64,000 nucleotides of DNA from Cordilura impudica (taxonomy: Eukaryota; Arthropoda; Insecta; Diptera; Scathophagidae): the NCBI GenBank assembly GCA_963682025.1, contig OY821517.1, forward strand, positions 233,747,326-233,811,325, written 5' to 3'. Positions 42,701-53,057 of the stretch are shown here, in pieces. Under the pieces are notes generated by a model. The model was not told the origin of the DNA. It saw only the letters and a list, made by a program, of their open reading frames with translations, and did not search any database. Position numbers and translations under genes: made by a program. Position 1 is the first letter of the stretch; each line of letters opens with the position of its first letter.

Positions 42701-44160
42701 TTACTGATCACCAGCCGCTTACCAATGCTCTTAGTAATAGGAGTAACAATAGTAAAATGAAGCGTTGGAAAGCAATATTGGAAGAGTATAACTATGAACT
42801 TTATTACAAACCAGGAAAAACCAATGTAGTGGCAGATGCCCTGTCAAGAATTCCCACCATAACACAGTTAAATACGCTTTCAGTAGCAACACATAGCGAC
42901 GATAGTTCAGGACAGAACCTCATATTGAGTGTCGATACACCAATAAACTGCTTTAAAAATCAAATCATTCTGTACACACATCCTACATCCCAATATAAAT
43001 TCGAAATTATTTTTCCCCATTACCACCGTCACCATATATTTGAACCGGAATTTACACAAAGCAAACTTATAAATATTCTAAAGAAATATCTTTACCCCTC
43101 AATTATTAACGCCATCAAAACTTCGGAAAGAAATATGGGAAAAATACAGGAAATTTATCCACAACAATTTAATAAGTATCGTATTCGATTCACTAGATTC
43201 CAAGTAGATGATGTACGAAACGAAGAAGAGCAAAACAAAATAATTATAGATACACACAACAGAGCACACCGAAATAGCAAGGAAAACAGACAACAAATTT
43301 TGGAAAAATATTACTTTCCAGCCATGTCCAGGAAAATAAAGAAAATAGTAAAACAATGCATTACATGTAAAGAAAATAAATATGACAGACATCCCATGAA
43401 ACCAGCATTAAAAGAAACACCTATCCCAAAATATCCTGGCGAAATTATTCATATAGACATTTATAATACGGAAAAAAATTTAGTATTAACAGCAATTGAC
43501 AAATTTTCCAAATACGCACAAGTAAAAATAATAAAATCTAAAGCAACAGAAGATATAAGGCAACCACTTCGTGAGCTAATATTTACATTCGGAGTACCTA
43601 AGTCTATAGTTATGGACAATGAAAAATCTTTTAATTCTTCAACCATCACTTTCATGCTAAAAAACCAATTAAATATGGAAATATTCACTGTACCACCTTA
43701 TTCAAGCAACGTTAACGGACAAATAGAAAGATTTCATTCTACGTTATCCGAAATCATGCGATGTACAAAAATTGAAAACATTTATAATAACTTTAAAGAA
43801 TTACTCGAAATTTCTGTATATAAATACAATTGCTCAATACATAGTACAACAGGAAAAAAACCAATTGAATTATTTTTCGGTAGAAGAGTTAGCACAGACC
43901 CTTCGCAGCTTGAAAAAGATAGAGTAATAAACATAGAAAAGTTGAAACGAAAACAGGAAATTGACATGCGATACCATAACAAAAATAAACAGGAAATAAA
44001 AACGTACGAACCAGGCGAAATAATTTTTTCCAAAATAAACACAAGATTAGGAACTAAACTAACCCCAAGATACAGAAAAGAAATAATTAGGGAAGATAAA
44101 GGAACATATGTTACTACTGAATCTAATAAAACCATACACAAAAATAACATTAAAAGTTAA
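39721..44160 (+). pseudogene. pol: Errantivirus gag-pol, one frame with one amber codon
   Basis: ATG 39721 opens a frame of 1479 codons to TAA 44158, broken only by TAG at 41620-41622. Gag (residues about 1-430) has no CCHC knuckle and a Pro/Asn/Gln-rich C-terminal half, as errantivirus Gag does. Protease: FLVDTGSSRNYI near residue 470. RT: after the amber, RLVIDYRKLNS, FTVLDLKSGFHQI and YVYIDDIVVF (YIDD). RNase H: TTDASNFALGAVLS, EMLAIIWALNSLRNYLYG, DHQPL. Integrase: H..H then CITCKENK (zinc site), IHIDIY, IVMDNEKSF and NGQIERFHS (D, D, E). Gag and Pol in the same frame is unusual, since most errantiviruses frameshift. The stop lies between protease and RT, so RT and integrase would need readthrough to be made; a plain nonsense mutation is more likely. 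Confidence 0.92.
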
Positions 44161-44175
44161 ATTTAATAAATCTAT

Positions 44176-44185
44176 ACATTTTCAG
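44176..44185 (+). other. env splice acceptor
   Basis: TACATTTTCAG just after the pol stop, followed directly by the env frame. It pairs with the donor at 39520 in frame. Confidence 0.75.
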
Positions 44186-45761
44186 ATTCCTCCTCCTAAA
44201 CTACACAAATATCCTATCCCCCTCCAATGCGAAACTTCAAATTCTTAATTACACACTTTCCCACATCGTAACCTTAACGGAAGGAGAAGCAAAAATACAA
44301 GACGGTACATTTAAAATTGTACATATTATAAAGTTAAACGAGTACCAAAGCTTTTTTGGTGAGATATACTCATTTATTAACAATAACGATCACACCGAAA
44401 GTATGTTTATACCATCCTTAAAACATGAATTAAAACAGGCTACAGAAATGTTAGAATCATTACAATTAACCGAGGAAATACGAAAGAAAAGATCAATAAA
44501 CTTAATCGGCACTGCATGGAAATATATCGCTGGTTCTCCCGACCATGACGATTTCGAATTGCTCAAAGGCAACATTAATGAACTTAATTCCAATAATAAT
44601 AAACAAGTAATAATAAATGAAGGTTTTAGTAAAAGAATAAACGAACTAACAGAATACACAAATAAGATTAATAAAGTAATAAGAGACCAAAATTCAATTA
44701 GCAATGCTGTCGTTATAAATATGCAAACTAGATTAAGATTAGTTAAGGAAGAACTACAAAATATTAAATACGCCATACAATGGGCGAAAAATAATATAAT
44801 TAACTCCGTTACACTAAACAAAAAAGAAATAAATATTGTAATTGAAACACTACATAAGGAAAAATTTCCATTTGTATCAACAGAAGAAGCACTAGAATTT
44901 TCTAATGTAAAAGTTTTATATAAAGATTCAATTGTATTATATGTCATACAGATTCCACTCACTTCTGAAGAAATTTATGAAAAAATTATAGTAAAACCAA
45001 TAAAAAAAGACAATAAAATTATAAACATAGATTTTAAGGAAATTTTAAAACACAAAGAAAAAGTGTTAGCTATTAAGAGAAATTGTACTATTATTAATAC
45101 TGTCACAATTTGTAAGAGAGATGATTTAGAAGACATTGTTAACTCTACCTGTATCCCACTTTTTCTAAATGGATCTCGTCCACACTGCGACATTTCCGAT
45201 GCTTTCCATACCTCAGCAGTAGAAGAATTAAAACCAGGTACAATAATATTAAATGATTTCCATGGAACAGTAAATAACGAATCAATAAATGGAACATATC
45301 TAGTAAACTTCTATAATGAATCCATCACTATTAACAATAAAATCTTTCGCAATATGGAAGCTCCAATGATATCAGCTTCACCACAAATAGTGCAACAATC
45401 CCCATTAGAAAAACAATATATCGAAATGCTTTCCCTAGAGAAACTAAACCAATTGCATTTAAATAATATAAGTAAAATTAAATTCTTAGAGACCGAAGCA
45501 ATTATTAATAAATCATTAGCCGCTATCATCCTTATTATATTATTATTAACCATAATTTTATCCAGACTGATTTGTAAAACAAAGGAAAAAATAATATTTC
45601 ATAATAACTCAACTAGTAAACATACGGGTGAAAATAATGTTGAAAATATCAGATCCACACCAAAATTAGAATATGTACCAAAAGTTATTTCAGATAATGA
45701 ACCAATTATCATAATTTCGGGTCCAATTAAACCCCCAAGATTATCTATTTCCGATGTTTGA
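44186..45761 (+). CDS. env: Errantivirus envelope glycoprotein, second exon
   Basis: The frame is open from the splice acceptor (CATTTTCAG, ending 44185) to TGA at 45759; the first Met inside it is 44403 and is probably not the start. The true start is most likely the leader ATG at 39503, joined by splicing in the same frame, which supplies a hydrophobic signal peptide. Features: a basic RKKR cleavage site near 44483-44494 separating surface and membrane parts, a fusion-peptide-like NLIGTAWKYIAG segment right after it, N-glycosylation sites (NCT, NST, NGS, NES, NGT), Cys pairs, and one membrane segment near 45515-45565 (AAIILIILLLTIILSRLI) with a short tail. This is the membrane-fusion class shared with baculovirus F-like proteins. 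It overlaps nothing in pol and looks intact. Confidence 0.9.
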
Positions 45762-45774
45762 GGACAAACATTTT

Positions 45775-45786
45775 TAAGAGGGGAAG
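45775..45786 (+). other. Polypurine tract of the errantivirus
   Basis: AAGAGGGGAAG directly before AGTTAAC, the start of the 3' LTR. Confidence 0.9.
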
Positions 45787-46270
45787 AGTTAACACTGTTG
45801 TTAATTAAAATAACTTAAATACGGAAACGTACTAAATAAATAACCTACTTATGAAAATACCTTTTTTCTTTTGTATTAAAATAACTTAAATACGGAAACG
45901 TACTAAATAAATAACCTACTTATGAAAATACCTTTTTTCTTTTTCTTAACCAACTTTTGTATTAAAATAACCTAAATACGAAAATGCACTTGTAAAAGAA
46001 ATTTAAATAAAACTTAAAAGTTGCAATATTAACATTATTTGATAATACCAAAACGAGGAAGTAGAAAATATAATTTAACAATTGTGTAAGCAAAATTTTG
46101 TAAACAAACTTATAACTTTGACAATATAAATAAACGTTTAATTTAAGTTATGAATCAGTCAATAATCACTTGTCATAAAGTATTAATAATAATTTTAAAA
46201 TAAACTAAACTTTTTGTATTATAAAAAATTGGTGTTGTATTTTTATTTTTAATGAAAACGACACTTAACT
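45787..46270 (+). repeat. Errantivirus 3' LTR
   Basis: 484 bp reading the same as 38575-39058, including the 71-bp tandem duplication. Followed by TGTA, the target duplication. Confidence 0.95.
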
Positions 46271-46457
46271 TGTATACTTAGATCTGATTTATCGCAATTT
46301 AATATTTTTTCACAAGCCTTGCATCTGTATTTAAAGTCGTCATCTTTGACCTGTTCTATCCCATTAGCTTCTCGTCTCTCAACTAACTTGAGTAAAACCT
46401 TTGTTTTCTGTATTTCTTTGATGTGTTTTCAGCATCATCGAAAAACGAATCGGACAT
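46271..46457 (-). pseudogene. Zinc-finger (BED-like) remnant cut by the errantivirus
   Basis: On the minus strand an ATG at 46457 opens MSDSFFDDAEN. One frameshift near 46422 leads into LLKLVERREANGIEQV and then YRCKACEKILNCDKSDLS. After removing the errantivirus and one TGTA, the frame continues at 38574 with a possible H...C/H pair and about 35 more residues. The C-x2-C start with a following Lys-Ser-Asp-Leu resembles BED or C2H2 fingers of hAT-type transposases or related host genes. The identity is uncertain; it is short and broken. Confidence 0.5.
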
Positions 46458-46524
46458 TTTTCTAAAATCAATTATGTTTACATTTATAATATTTTAATAT
46501 TCTTTTTATTTACAAACTTACTTA

Positions 46525-47011
46525 AGGTGCTATTACACGAAGTGTTTTTTACATATGTAATGTCACTTTTTTTTATCCATATGAAATTCCTCATGTTTGT
46601 CAAAATTGTCTTTTACATACGATTCATAATTTTTGCTATCACACGTGCATATGTATTTCCGTATGACATAACCTCTAAGTGTAAACAACAGCTGATTTAA
46701 TTTGTGAATTTACAAAAATTTATTGTTAAAAAAAACGTTATATATTTTTTAATTGTTAATACTAAACAATTTATTTTTCTTTCAATATTAATCTTTAAAA
46801 TTTACTCTGTTTTTCTTTAGCCACAAGCAGTGTTGTATTTTAATGTTTGTCATGCAAAAATAGAACCTGTTCTAATTGAAAAATGTACATGTGACTTTCT
46901 TCATGTATTGTACATAAACAATGTTTCATATGTATCACACGATGTGTACAACTTTTGTTGGGGGAAAATTTGACAGTACATATGTAAAAAACACATCATG
47001 TAATAGCACCT
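46525..47011. mobile_element. MITE-4: 487-bp element with TTA target duplication
   Basis: Inverted ends of about 37 bp: AGGTGCTATTACACGAAGTG on the left and AGGTGCTATTACATGATGTG as the complement of the right end, both running on to GTTTTTTACATATGTA. TTA flanks both sides (46522-46524, 47012-47014). It has no coding capacity. A 3-bp TTA/TAA duplication suggests a Harbinger-type source. Confidence 0.9.
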
Positions 47012-47014
47012 TTA

Positions 47015-47872
47015 ATATAATCGAAGAGATCTACACAGATGGCGTACTTATGTATGTATTAAAAAAAATGCACAAAGCAAGTAAACTGCACAAAAGTGTT
47101 TTTTACTTGTCATTCTTATTAAAGAAGCCACGTATTTACTATCTCCATATTATAGAGTTATTACCAGATTTAAAAAAGATAGATATTTTTAATTTTAAAG
47201 TTTAAAATTGAAACGTATATAATATTAAGTTGTTAAAAAAAAATTTTCAATAAATCCCTACAATTCGACAAAAGTAAGAAATCTTTTGCATTAAACACAT
47301 AGACGCAAATCCATTTATCGATGCGTTACAAATGGAATGTCATAACAAGATCGAAAAAATAAAACTGATTAACGCTAGTGCTTTTAAAATATAAGACATG
47401 GTTAAGTATTCCGAAAAAGATCCGAAATTTAAAAATATATTTTGTTTAATATCTTCTATTGACTTATAAATTGTTAAACGTAAATGCTGAAAATTCAGAG
47501 TATTTGTTGTAATAAATTACTAAATTGATCAAATTGTTTACATTTTCAAATATTTTATCTAAATTTGTTACAAATAGTGCAAGAAAACCTAGGTGGAGGG
47601 TATCAAAGATTCGGCATAGCCGAATTTTACACTCCTACTTGTTTTAAATTAAAATTACCGAAAACGAGTTTTTCTATTAAACTCGATGAAACCACTATTT
47701 AGAATTTTAGAACAATAATTCGGTTAATTTTTATTTATGCAACCCTTCAGTGCTCCTGTGAACATAACAATCCATTGTGATATATCTTTGGTGCAATTAT
47801 CTGCTTATTGCTCGCGAATATAAATTTAACCAATTGTGTTATAAAATTATTTTATATATAAAAACTATTTTT
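47015..47872. other. AT-rich non-coding stretch with one dispersed-repeat end
   Basis: No supportable gene. At about 47588-47640 GGTGGAGGGTATCAAAGATTCGGC...CTCCTACTTGTTTT resembles the terminal part of the dispersed GTCCGTCTGTCCG repeat family. A frame open across 46921-47205 mostly covers MITE-4 and is not credible as a gene. Confidence 0.5.
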
Positions 47873-49611
47873 TTATTTATTTATTTATTTATTCAGTCTA
47901 TGGAATCATCCTAACAGACTACTTAAAGTATATATTTATATTATAATTTACATATATAATTAAACATTTAACAAAATTGATATATAACATTTATTTAATT
48001 CAGTTAATTTAATGCATTTAAGTGTAATATAATATCTCTTCTCACAATATCCAAACTTTTATTAAAATCAATAAACTGATACAGCATATAAAACTCATCA
48101 CAAATTCTACGAAGTGGATTAAAATTAGCATAGTTTGTACAGTAATATTTGATAGTTAGAAAGTTATAATTTCTTGATGATCGAAAATTAATATTTATAT
48201 TTATTTTTTTGATAAGAAATTCAGATTTAAGACTACCATTTAACAGTTTTAACAGGAAAGTAACATTTAGCATATGTCTGCGACTTTTCAATGTAGGAAG
48301 CTTAATTAGAGCCAGACGATTTTCATAACATGGTAACCTCATATTAGGATGCCAGCCCAAACCACGAAGACAAAATAACAAAAATTGTTTTTGAACTGAT
48401 TCAATTCTGTTAGAATGTATATGATATTGCGGATCCCAGACTACAGACCCATATTCGAGAATTGGTCTTACCAAGGTAGTAAACAATTGTTTTGTCGTAT
48501 ACGGATCCGAAAACTCTTTAGCCCACCGTTTAATGAATCCAAGTACACCAGTAGCTTTATTTATTGTTAGCGAAATATGACTTCTAAAGTCTAATTTTTT
48601 TATCCAGAAGTACGCCAAGGTCATTGAATGAATCCACTAAATCAAGCACAGCATTATTCATGATATACCGACCATTAATTGGAATTGATCTTGTAAAAAT
48701 CATATATTTGCATTTTTTGACATTTAGGTCCATTAGATTAATATTACAGCAAGTAGTTAAACGATCAATATCATTCTGTAAAAGTGATTGTTGGCCAATA
48801 TTGTTGAGGGTAAAAATTAACTTTAACGTCTGCATACATTAATGTAGTTGAGTGTTTAATTACAGATGGAAGATCATTTATAAATAGCGTAAATAAAAGA
48901 GGTCCCAAGTTACTACCTTGAGGTACACCAGATAATACTTTTATGTTGTTGGAATACAAGTTACGAAACTTAATACATTGTGTTCTGTCTTTTAAATATG
49001 ATCCAATCCATTTTATCAGCAATATACCAAAGCCCATACGGTCAAGCTTAAACAACAATACATCATGATTTACTTTATCGAATGCCTTGCTAAAATCATT
49101 ATAAATAACATCTGTTTGTTTCATATTAATAAAATCATCATTTACCAAAGTTGTAAGCTCCAAAAGATTTGTTATTGTAGAGCGCGATTTGCAGAATCCA
49201 TGTTGCGTTGGAGATATGATAGAGGACACATGATGTGACAGCGTGTCACATATAAGTTTTTCAAATAGTTTTGGAATAGCACTTAGTTTAGCAATACCTC
49301 TATAATTCGAAATACCAACTTTAGATCCAGACTTAAAGAAGGGAATAATAAATGATTCTTTCCAAATGGGAGGAAAGTAACCCAATTTAAGGGATATGTT
49401 AAACATATAAGTCAAAGGAATATATAATAAATGTGCGCAGCGCTTTAAAATGCAACTAGGAACACCGTCAGGACCAGCAGCATACGACAATTTCAATTTT
49501 GTCAGGGCATTCAGAACTGTATGTTGATTGATGGATGGTATATTAATAATTGAAGATTCCGATATTATGTATGGATACAGATTATTGCTATTTAATACTG
49601 TCGAGGAAAAA
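47873..49611 (-). mobile_element. Jockey/CR1-group LINE, 5'-truncated, fused to a Tim13 cDNA
   Basis: A minus-strand LINE with an (AAAT)n tail at 47873-47896. Its coding sequence can be followed up to about 49611 (reading FSSTVLNSNNLYPYI before LTKLKLSYAAGPDG), where it meets a 12-A tract belonging to the Tim13 fragment. So the LINE is cut within its RT domain, upstream of the first RT block. It is a different family from the 16-kb and 53-kb LINEs. The junction suggests that reverse transcription of the LINE RNA jumped onto a polyadenylated Tim13 mRNA. Confidence 0.85.
48004..49610 (-). pseudogene. LINE reverse transcriptase fragment (frameshifted)
   Basis: Frames at 49610-48771, 48835-48584 and 48624-48004 together give RT and C-terminal sequence: LKLSYAAGPDGVPSCILK, SNYRGIAKLSAIPKLFEKL, QHGFCKSRSTITNLLELT, VIYNDFSKAFDKVNH, SGVPQGSNLGPLLFTLF and TLMYAD, where the frame breaks just at the catalytic YADD so that the second Asp is lost. 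Then come LVRPILEYGSVVWDP and SVQKQFLLFCLRGLG, typical of the LINE thumb and C-terminal region. A second frame change lies near 48600. Confidence 0.88.
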
Positions 49612-50040
49612 TTTTTTTTTTTTATGTTATTCTATTCTCTTTTTTTATTATTTTTAAAATAACTTTTAAAGTCGTTGTGATTATATCAGAAATATGTGGT
49701 AGTAAAACATTCTGAATTTAAAAAATTTTCGTAACTAAAAATTGATTTTTTTTTTAAATTTTATATAGTGCAATATTCTTAAAAACAAACAACAAAATAG
49801 TGGTCTACTTTTTGATAGCAATATCAAGTTTTATTTATTTTGTTCACGTTGCAAACGATTGCCATACGTACGAGATACTAAATTCCAAGAATCCATAAAC
49901 CGATCCATGCACATTGAAATACATTTCTGCTCCGAAGAATCCAATGAATGACCAGGCTTCGAAATACATTTGCTAAAACATTTCTCAGTCATTTTAGTCA
50001 GAAGTTCTTGTGTATTTGCTACGGCAATTTGTTGTTCAAC
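49612..50040 (-). pseudogene. Tim13: Tim13 cDNA fragment (3' part of CDS, 3' UTR, poly(A))
   Basis: On the minus strand, 50040-49831 encodes 69 residues plus TAA matching the C-terminal three quarters of mitochondrial import chaperone Tim13: [14 protein letters not shown], the twin CX3C motifs (CFSKC and CISMC), [17 protein letters not shown] and [11 protein letters not shown]. In the intact protein the twin CX3C motifs form two disulfides in the Tim8-Tim13 complex of the intermembrane space. The start codon and first ~20 residues are absent: the sequence begins abruptly against BEL-derived sequence. About 200 bp of 3' UTR follow, then AATAAA (49644-49649) and 12 A (49612-49623) at a normal spacing. 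No intron is seen. All this points to a retrocopied mRNA. The frame shows no stop. Confidence 0.9.
49644..49649 (-). terminator. Polyadenylation signal of the Tim13 retrocopy
   Basis: AATAAA on the minus strand, about 20 bases ahead of the 12-A tract at 49623-49612. Confidence 0.75.
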
Positions 50041-50954
50041 CGGCCAAAGTGCGCGGGTGCCGGGGAAAAGTTCAATATCTTTACCGCGACATCTTTACCT
50101 AGAACTCCATCGATTTCCCGACATGTGGGGAATGTGGGGTGAGCCAGCGGTTGATACCGTTTTGCATACTGCATGAATGCGGGATCGGTGACAGCTTCAG
50201 GCAAGGGGAAGTTAATGCGCTCTTGGAGAGGCAAATGTAGCGCAATTTTGACTTCATCCTTATGAGGAAAGGATGGCTCTAGAATAAACTGCCCATATAA
50301 GCCACCTTCTGGATTGGTGAGTGCCACAAATTCTGGCAACATACGCGCCACTTGGTGTAATACAAATGATGTTGGTACTGAGTCATCCAGTAGAAAGTTG
50401 GTGAACATTTTTGGCCCTTGTAGTTCAGATTGGCCCGGACGAGAGGGGGTACGATTGACCCGGTTCGTCTTCTTCGGACGTGACGTCCTCTTCGTACATG
50501 GTTGTAGTAATATTCAAGGGTGTGGGTAGCCACGAGGAGTCGGTGGGGTTCAAAGAATCCGATGATCCTCGTTTATTGTAGGACGAAGCATTGTCCTCAT
50601 GAGGAGGGTTTTCTTTCTCTTGCGTATCCTCTGTTTCGGAGTCTGACCTCTCTTCCAATTCGGGTGGGATATTGGCATCATCTTCAAAGCTCGATGACAA
50701 AGGGTCACGCGTTTCTCGGTGAAGCATGGAATGGTGCCGGCCGTTGCACAGTTTGTTATTTCTTGTCATTACGGTGCATCGCCCTCGGGAGGTACACCAG
50801 AACCTGATGTGGCTATGGGCCAAACAATTCATACAGTAGCCTTTGTTTTGAATGGAGACGCGGCACAGCTCGACATTCCAAGTCATAAATTGCTTACAGT
50901 ATTTCAGCGGATGATTTTTTTGCATATATGGCATCTTGGACGTTGGCCTTCCAT
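50041..50954 (-). pseudogene. Extra BEL ORF: gag-type zinc knuckle plus retropepsin-like domain with altered active site
   Basis: Just upstream is a good splice acceptor (TTCTTTTCTTTCATAG|ATG), with an ATG at 50954. One base appears missing in an A7 run at about 50918. The main frame, 50934-50425, then gives NHPLKYCKQF, YCMNCLAHSH, C..RC and HHSMLHRE, the same zinc module as the BEL Gag at 58330-58130. An acidic Ser-rich linker follows. After another one-base shift near 50465, 50460-50041 gives FLLDDSVPTSFV (aligning with ALLDAGSERSFI of the BEL protease) and [23 protein letters not shown] (aligning with LKLADPYFFKPAAIDMIIGSD). The DSG/DAG loop is replaced by DDS, so no protease activity is expected. 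Either a third ORF where env would be, or a fragment of a second BEL copy. Confidence 0.7.
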
Positions 50955-51109
50955 CTATGAAAGAAAAGAAGAGAAAGAAATATATACAGTGTTAAAAATA
51001 TGTTGTGCGACTGAAGTTTCTGTGGGTTGTGGTGGGAATGATTGCGTACTTGGTGGATTAATGGGGGAATTTGTTGGCGGTGGAATTTTACGACGAAGAG
51101 GGGGTGGGT

Positions 51110-52448
51110 AGTATACAGAGTTTTACTACAGATCGTCGTATGGTTCCGTGTTGGGTGAGCACGTCTGCAACACGAACATTTCCATCTTTTCCAAAGATAA
51201 CGTTAGTGACGCGACCAAGGCGCCATTCGGTGGGTGGTAACATGTCATCTTTAAGTATAACGATGTCATTCTGTTTAAGGTTGTCTCTTTCTTTCTTCCA
51301 TTTATAGCGACGTTGCAGTTCGGTGATATACTCATTTTTCCAGCGTTTGGCAAAAATGTGTTGTAATGCCTTTAACCGTTCTCAGCGTTTTATAAAACCT
51401 AGAACCTTGAGTGGAGGTTCAGCAGGGGCTTCTGGTGAGGCAATAATCGGAGCACCGCGCAACAGATGACCAGGAGTCAAAGGTAGAATTTCATTTGGAT
51501 TTTCGGTTATTGGGGATAACGGTCTTGAATTCAGTGCCGCTTCGATTCTTACAAGCAGAGTAGTGAATTCTTCAAAAGTAAATGTTAGGTTACCAGTGAC
51601 CTTTTTTAAATGAGATTTCATGCTTTTTACTGCGGCCTCCCAGAGACCGCCCATGTGGGGCGCATACGGTGGTATAAAGGACCACGTAAATCCGTGGCAA
51701 CCGTGTTTTTTAATTACCGCCTGTTCTGCTGACTTGAGAAACATGCTATGGTTATTTAGCAGCGCGTGACTGGCTCCCAGAAAGTTTAGGCCATTATCAG
51801 AGAACATAGTTTTAGGGAGACCTCTACGTCCTGTAAATCTGTCAAAGCATGCAAGGAAAGCATCAGTTGAGAGGTCGGAACAGGTTTCCAGATGGACTGC
51901 TCGCGTGGAGAAACAGACGAATACAGCAGCATAGCCCTTTAGAATTTTTGCGTTTCTCAAATTTGATGATTTAAGATTAAAAGGACCAGCAAAGTCAACT
52001 CCCGAATATGTAAATGGCAATGAAAAGTTTACTCTTTCTGGGGGAGTGCGGCCATAATTTGGTGCTGAAACTTGTGCTTATAAATCGTACATGTTGTGCA
52101 GCTACGAATACATTTTCTAACAAGATTTTTTAATCTGGGGATGTAAAATCCTTGTCTAATTGCTCTGAGCATGATATTATGTTCCGCATGAAGCAAAATA
52201 CGATGTGTGAATTCAACAAGGAGTTTAGCAAAATTAGACCTTTCGGGAATAATTATTGGATGCTGTTCTTCAAAGCGAAGTGGTGAATTATTGAGCCTGC
52301 CACCTACACGTAGGAGGTCGTTGTCATCTAGGAATGGGTTAAGTGTTAAGAGAGGGCTTTTGCGGTTAAGTGGCCTCTTTCCCTTTAACCGCTCAAACTC
52401 TTTGGCGAAAGACTTTTGTTGAGCGATGTAAATGAGCCGATTTTTCAT
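51110..52448 (-). pseudogene. pol: BEL integrase
   Basis: 52448-52029: the upstream region with a HHCC site (H..H in THRILLHAEHN, then C..C in CIRSCTTCTIY). 52020-51382: the catalytic core with YSGVDFAGPF (Asp), FSDNGLNF (Asp) and GGLWEAAVKS (Glu), then LNSRPLSPI and LTPGHLLRGAP, all BEL/Pao hallmarks. From 51360 to about 51110, in a shifted frame, the C-terminal tail continues (NDIVILKDDMLPPTEWRLGRV, then TIRRSVVKLCILP). Two frame breaks, near 52025 and 51380. Confidence 0.9.
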
Positions 52449-52570
52449 GAACGTGATCTCGTCATTCGTTATAAATTTTTCCGTTGAAAATGGTTTTTTT
52501 CGTATGCGATTAATAAATCTTAATCGATAGCTAAGGACTCACAGTGCTCTATCTAGTGATGAGAACTCGT

Positions 52571-53057
52571 TTAAAGCATCTTTCTGTTTTCTATTTCCGA
52601 GTCTGACATGTTGATTTTAGGATCTACGAGATCTGGTTTCAAATTAAAATTTGCAGCTGTAACCGCACTGGCACTTTTTTTAATTTCCAATTCTGTTGGG
52701 TCAAATGTGCGTGGTTTTGGCCAGAGTGTTGGTGATAATAGCAGCCATGTGGGCCCGTGCCACCAGAGGGAACTCTCAATAAGCTCTTGGGGATAGCAGC
52801 CACGCGTGCCTATATCCGCCGGATTGTCTTCAGTCTTCACATGTTTCCAATGATTGGTACTTACGACGCTAATGATTTGGGATACTCGGTTTCCCACAAA
52901 AGTTTTCAAAGTTTTGGGATCCTTTTGTAACCAACCAAGAACGATTGATGAATCTGTCCACAAGAACAGTTCATAGGGGAATTTCAAGTATGTTACTAAG
53001 GTTTGTATTATCTTAGTGAGCAATAAAGCTCCACATAATTCGAGCTTCGGTACTCCG
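52571..53057 (-). pseudogene. pol: BEL RNase H, C-terminal part
   Basis: From the LINE junction, VPKLELCGALLLTKI, LFLWTDSSIVLGWLQ (catalytic Asp) and NPADIGTRG (final Asp region), then SLWWHGPTWL. This is the BEL-type RNase H. The first Asp block is on the other side of the LINE, at GFCDVSEKAY (56130-56095). Confidence 0.85.

Larger units (their letters stand above)
38575..46270 (+). mobile_element. Young errantivirus (gypsy-type endogenous retrovirus) with env
   Basis: A 7696-bp element with two 484-bp LTRs that read identically. They begin AGTTAAC and end TTAACT, as gypsy/ZAM-type LTRs do. A 4-bp target duplication TGTA flanks it (38571-38574, 46271-46274). A PBS follows the 5' LTR and a PPT precedes the 3' LTR. 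It encodes gag-pol in one frame (interrupted once) and env with a splice acceptor and a matching leader donor. Identical LTRs imply a very recent insertion. It splits a small zinc-finger-like remnant on the opposite strand. Confidence 0.95.

Noticed and set aside
46921..47205. 94-codon plus-strand ORF
   Set aside because: Its first third lies inside MITE-4 and the rest shows no known domain.
49831..50040. Intact functional Tim13 gene
   Set aside because: The start codon and about 20 N-terminal residues are missing, and an in-frame stop lies upstream in BEL-derived sequence.
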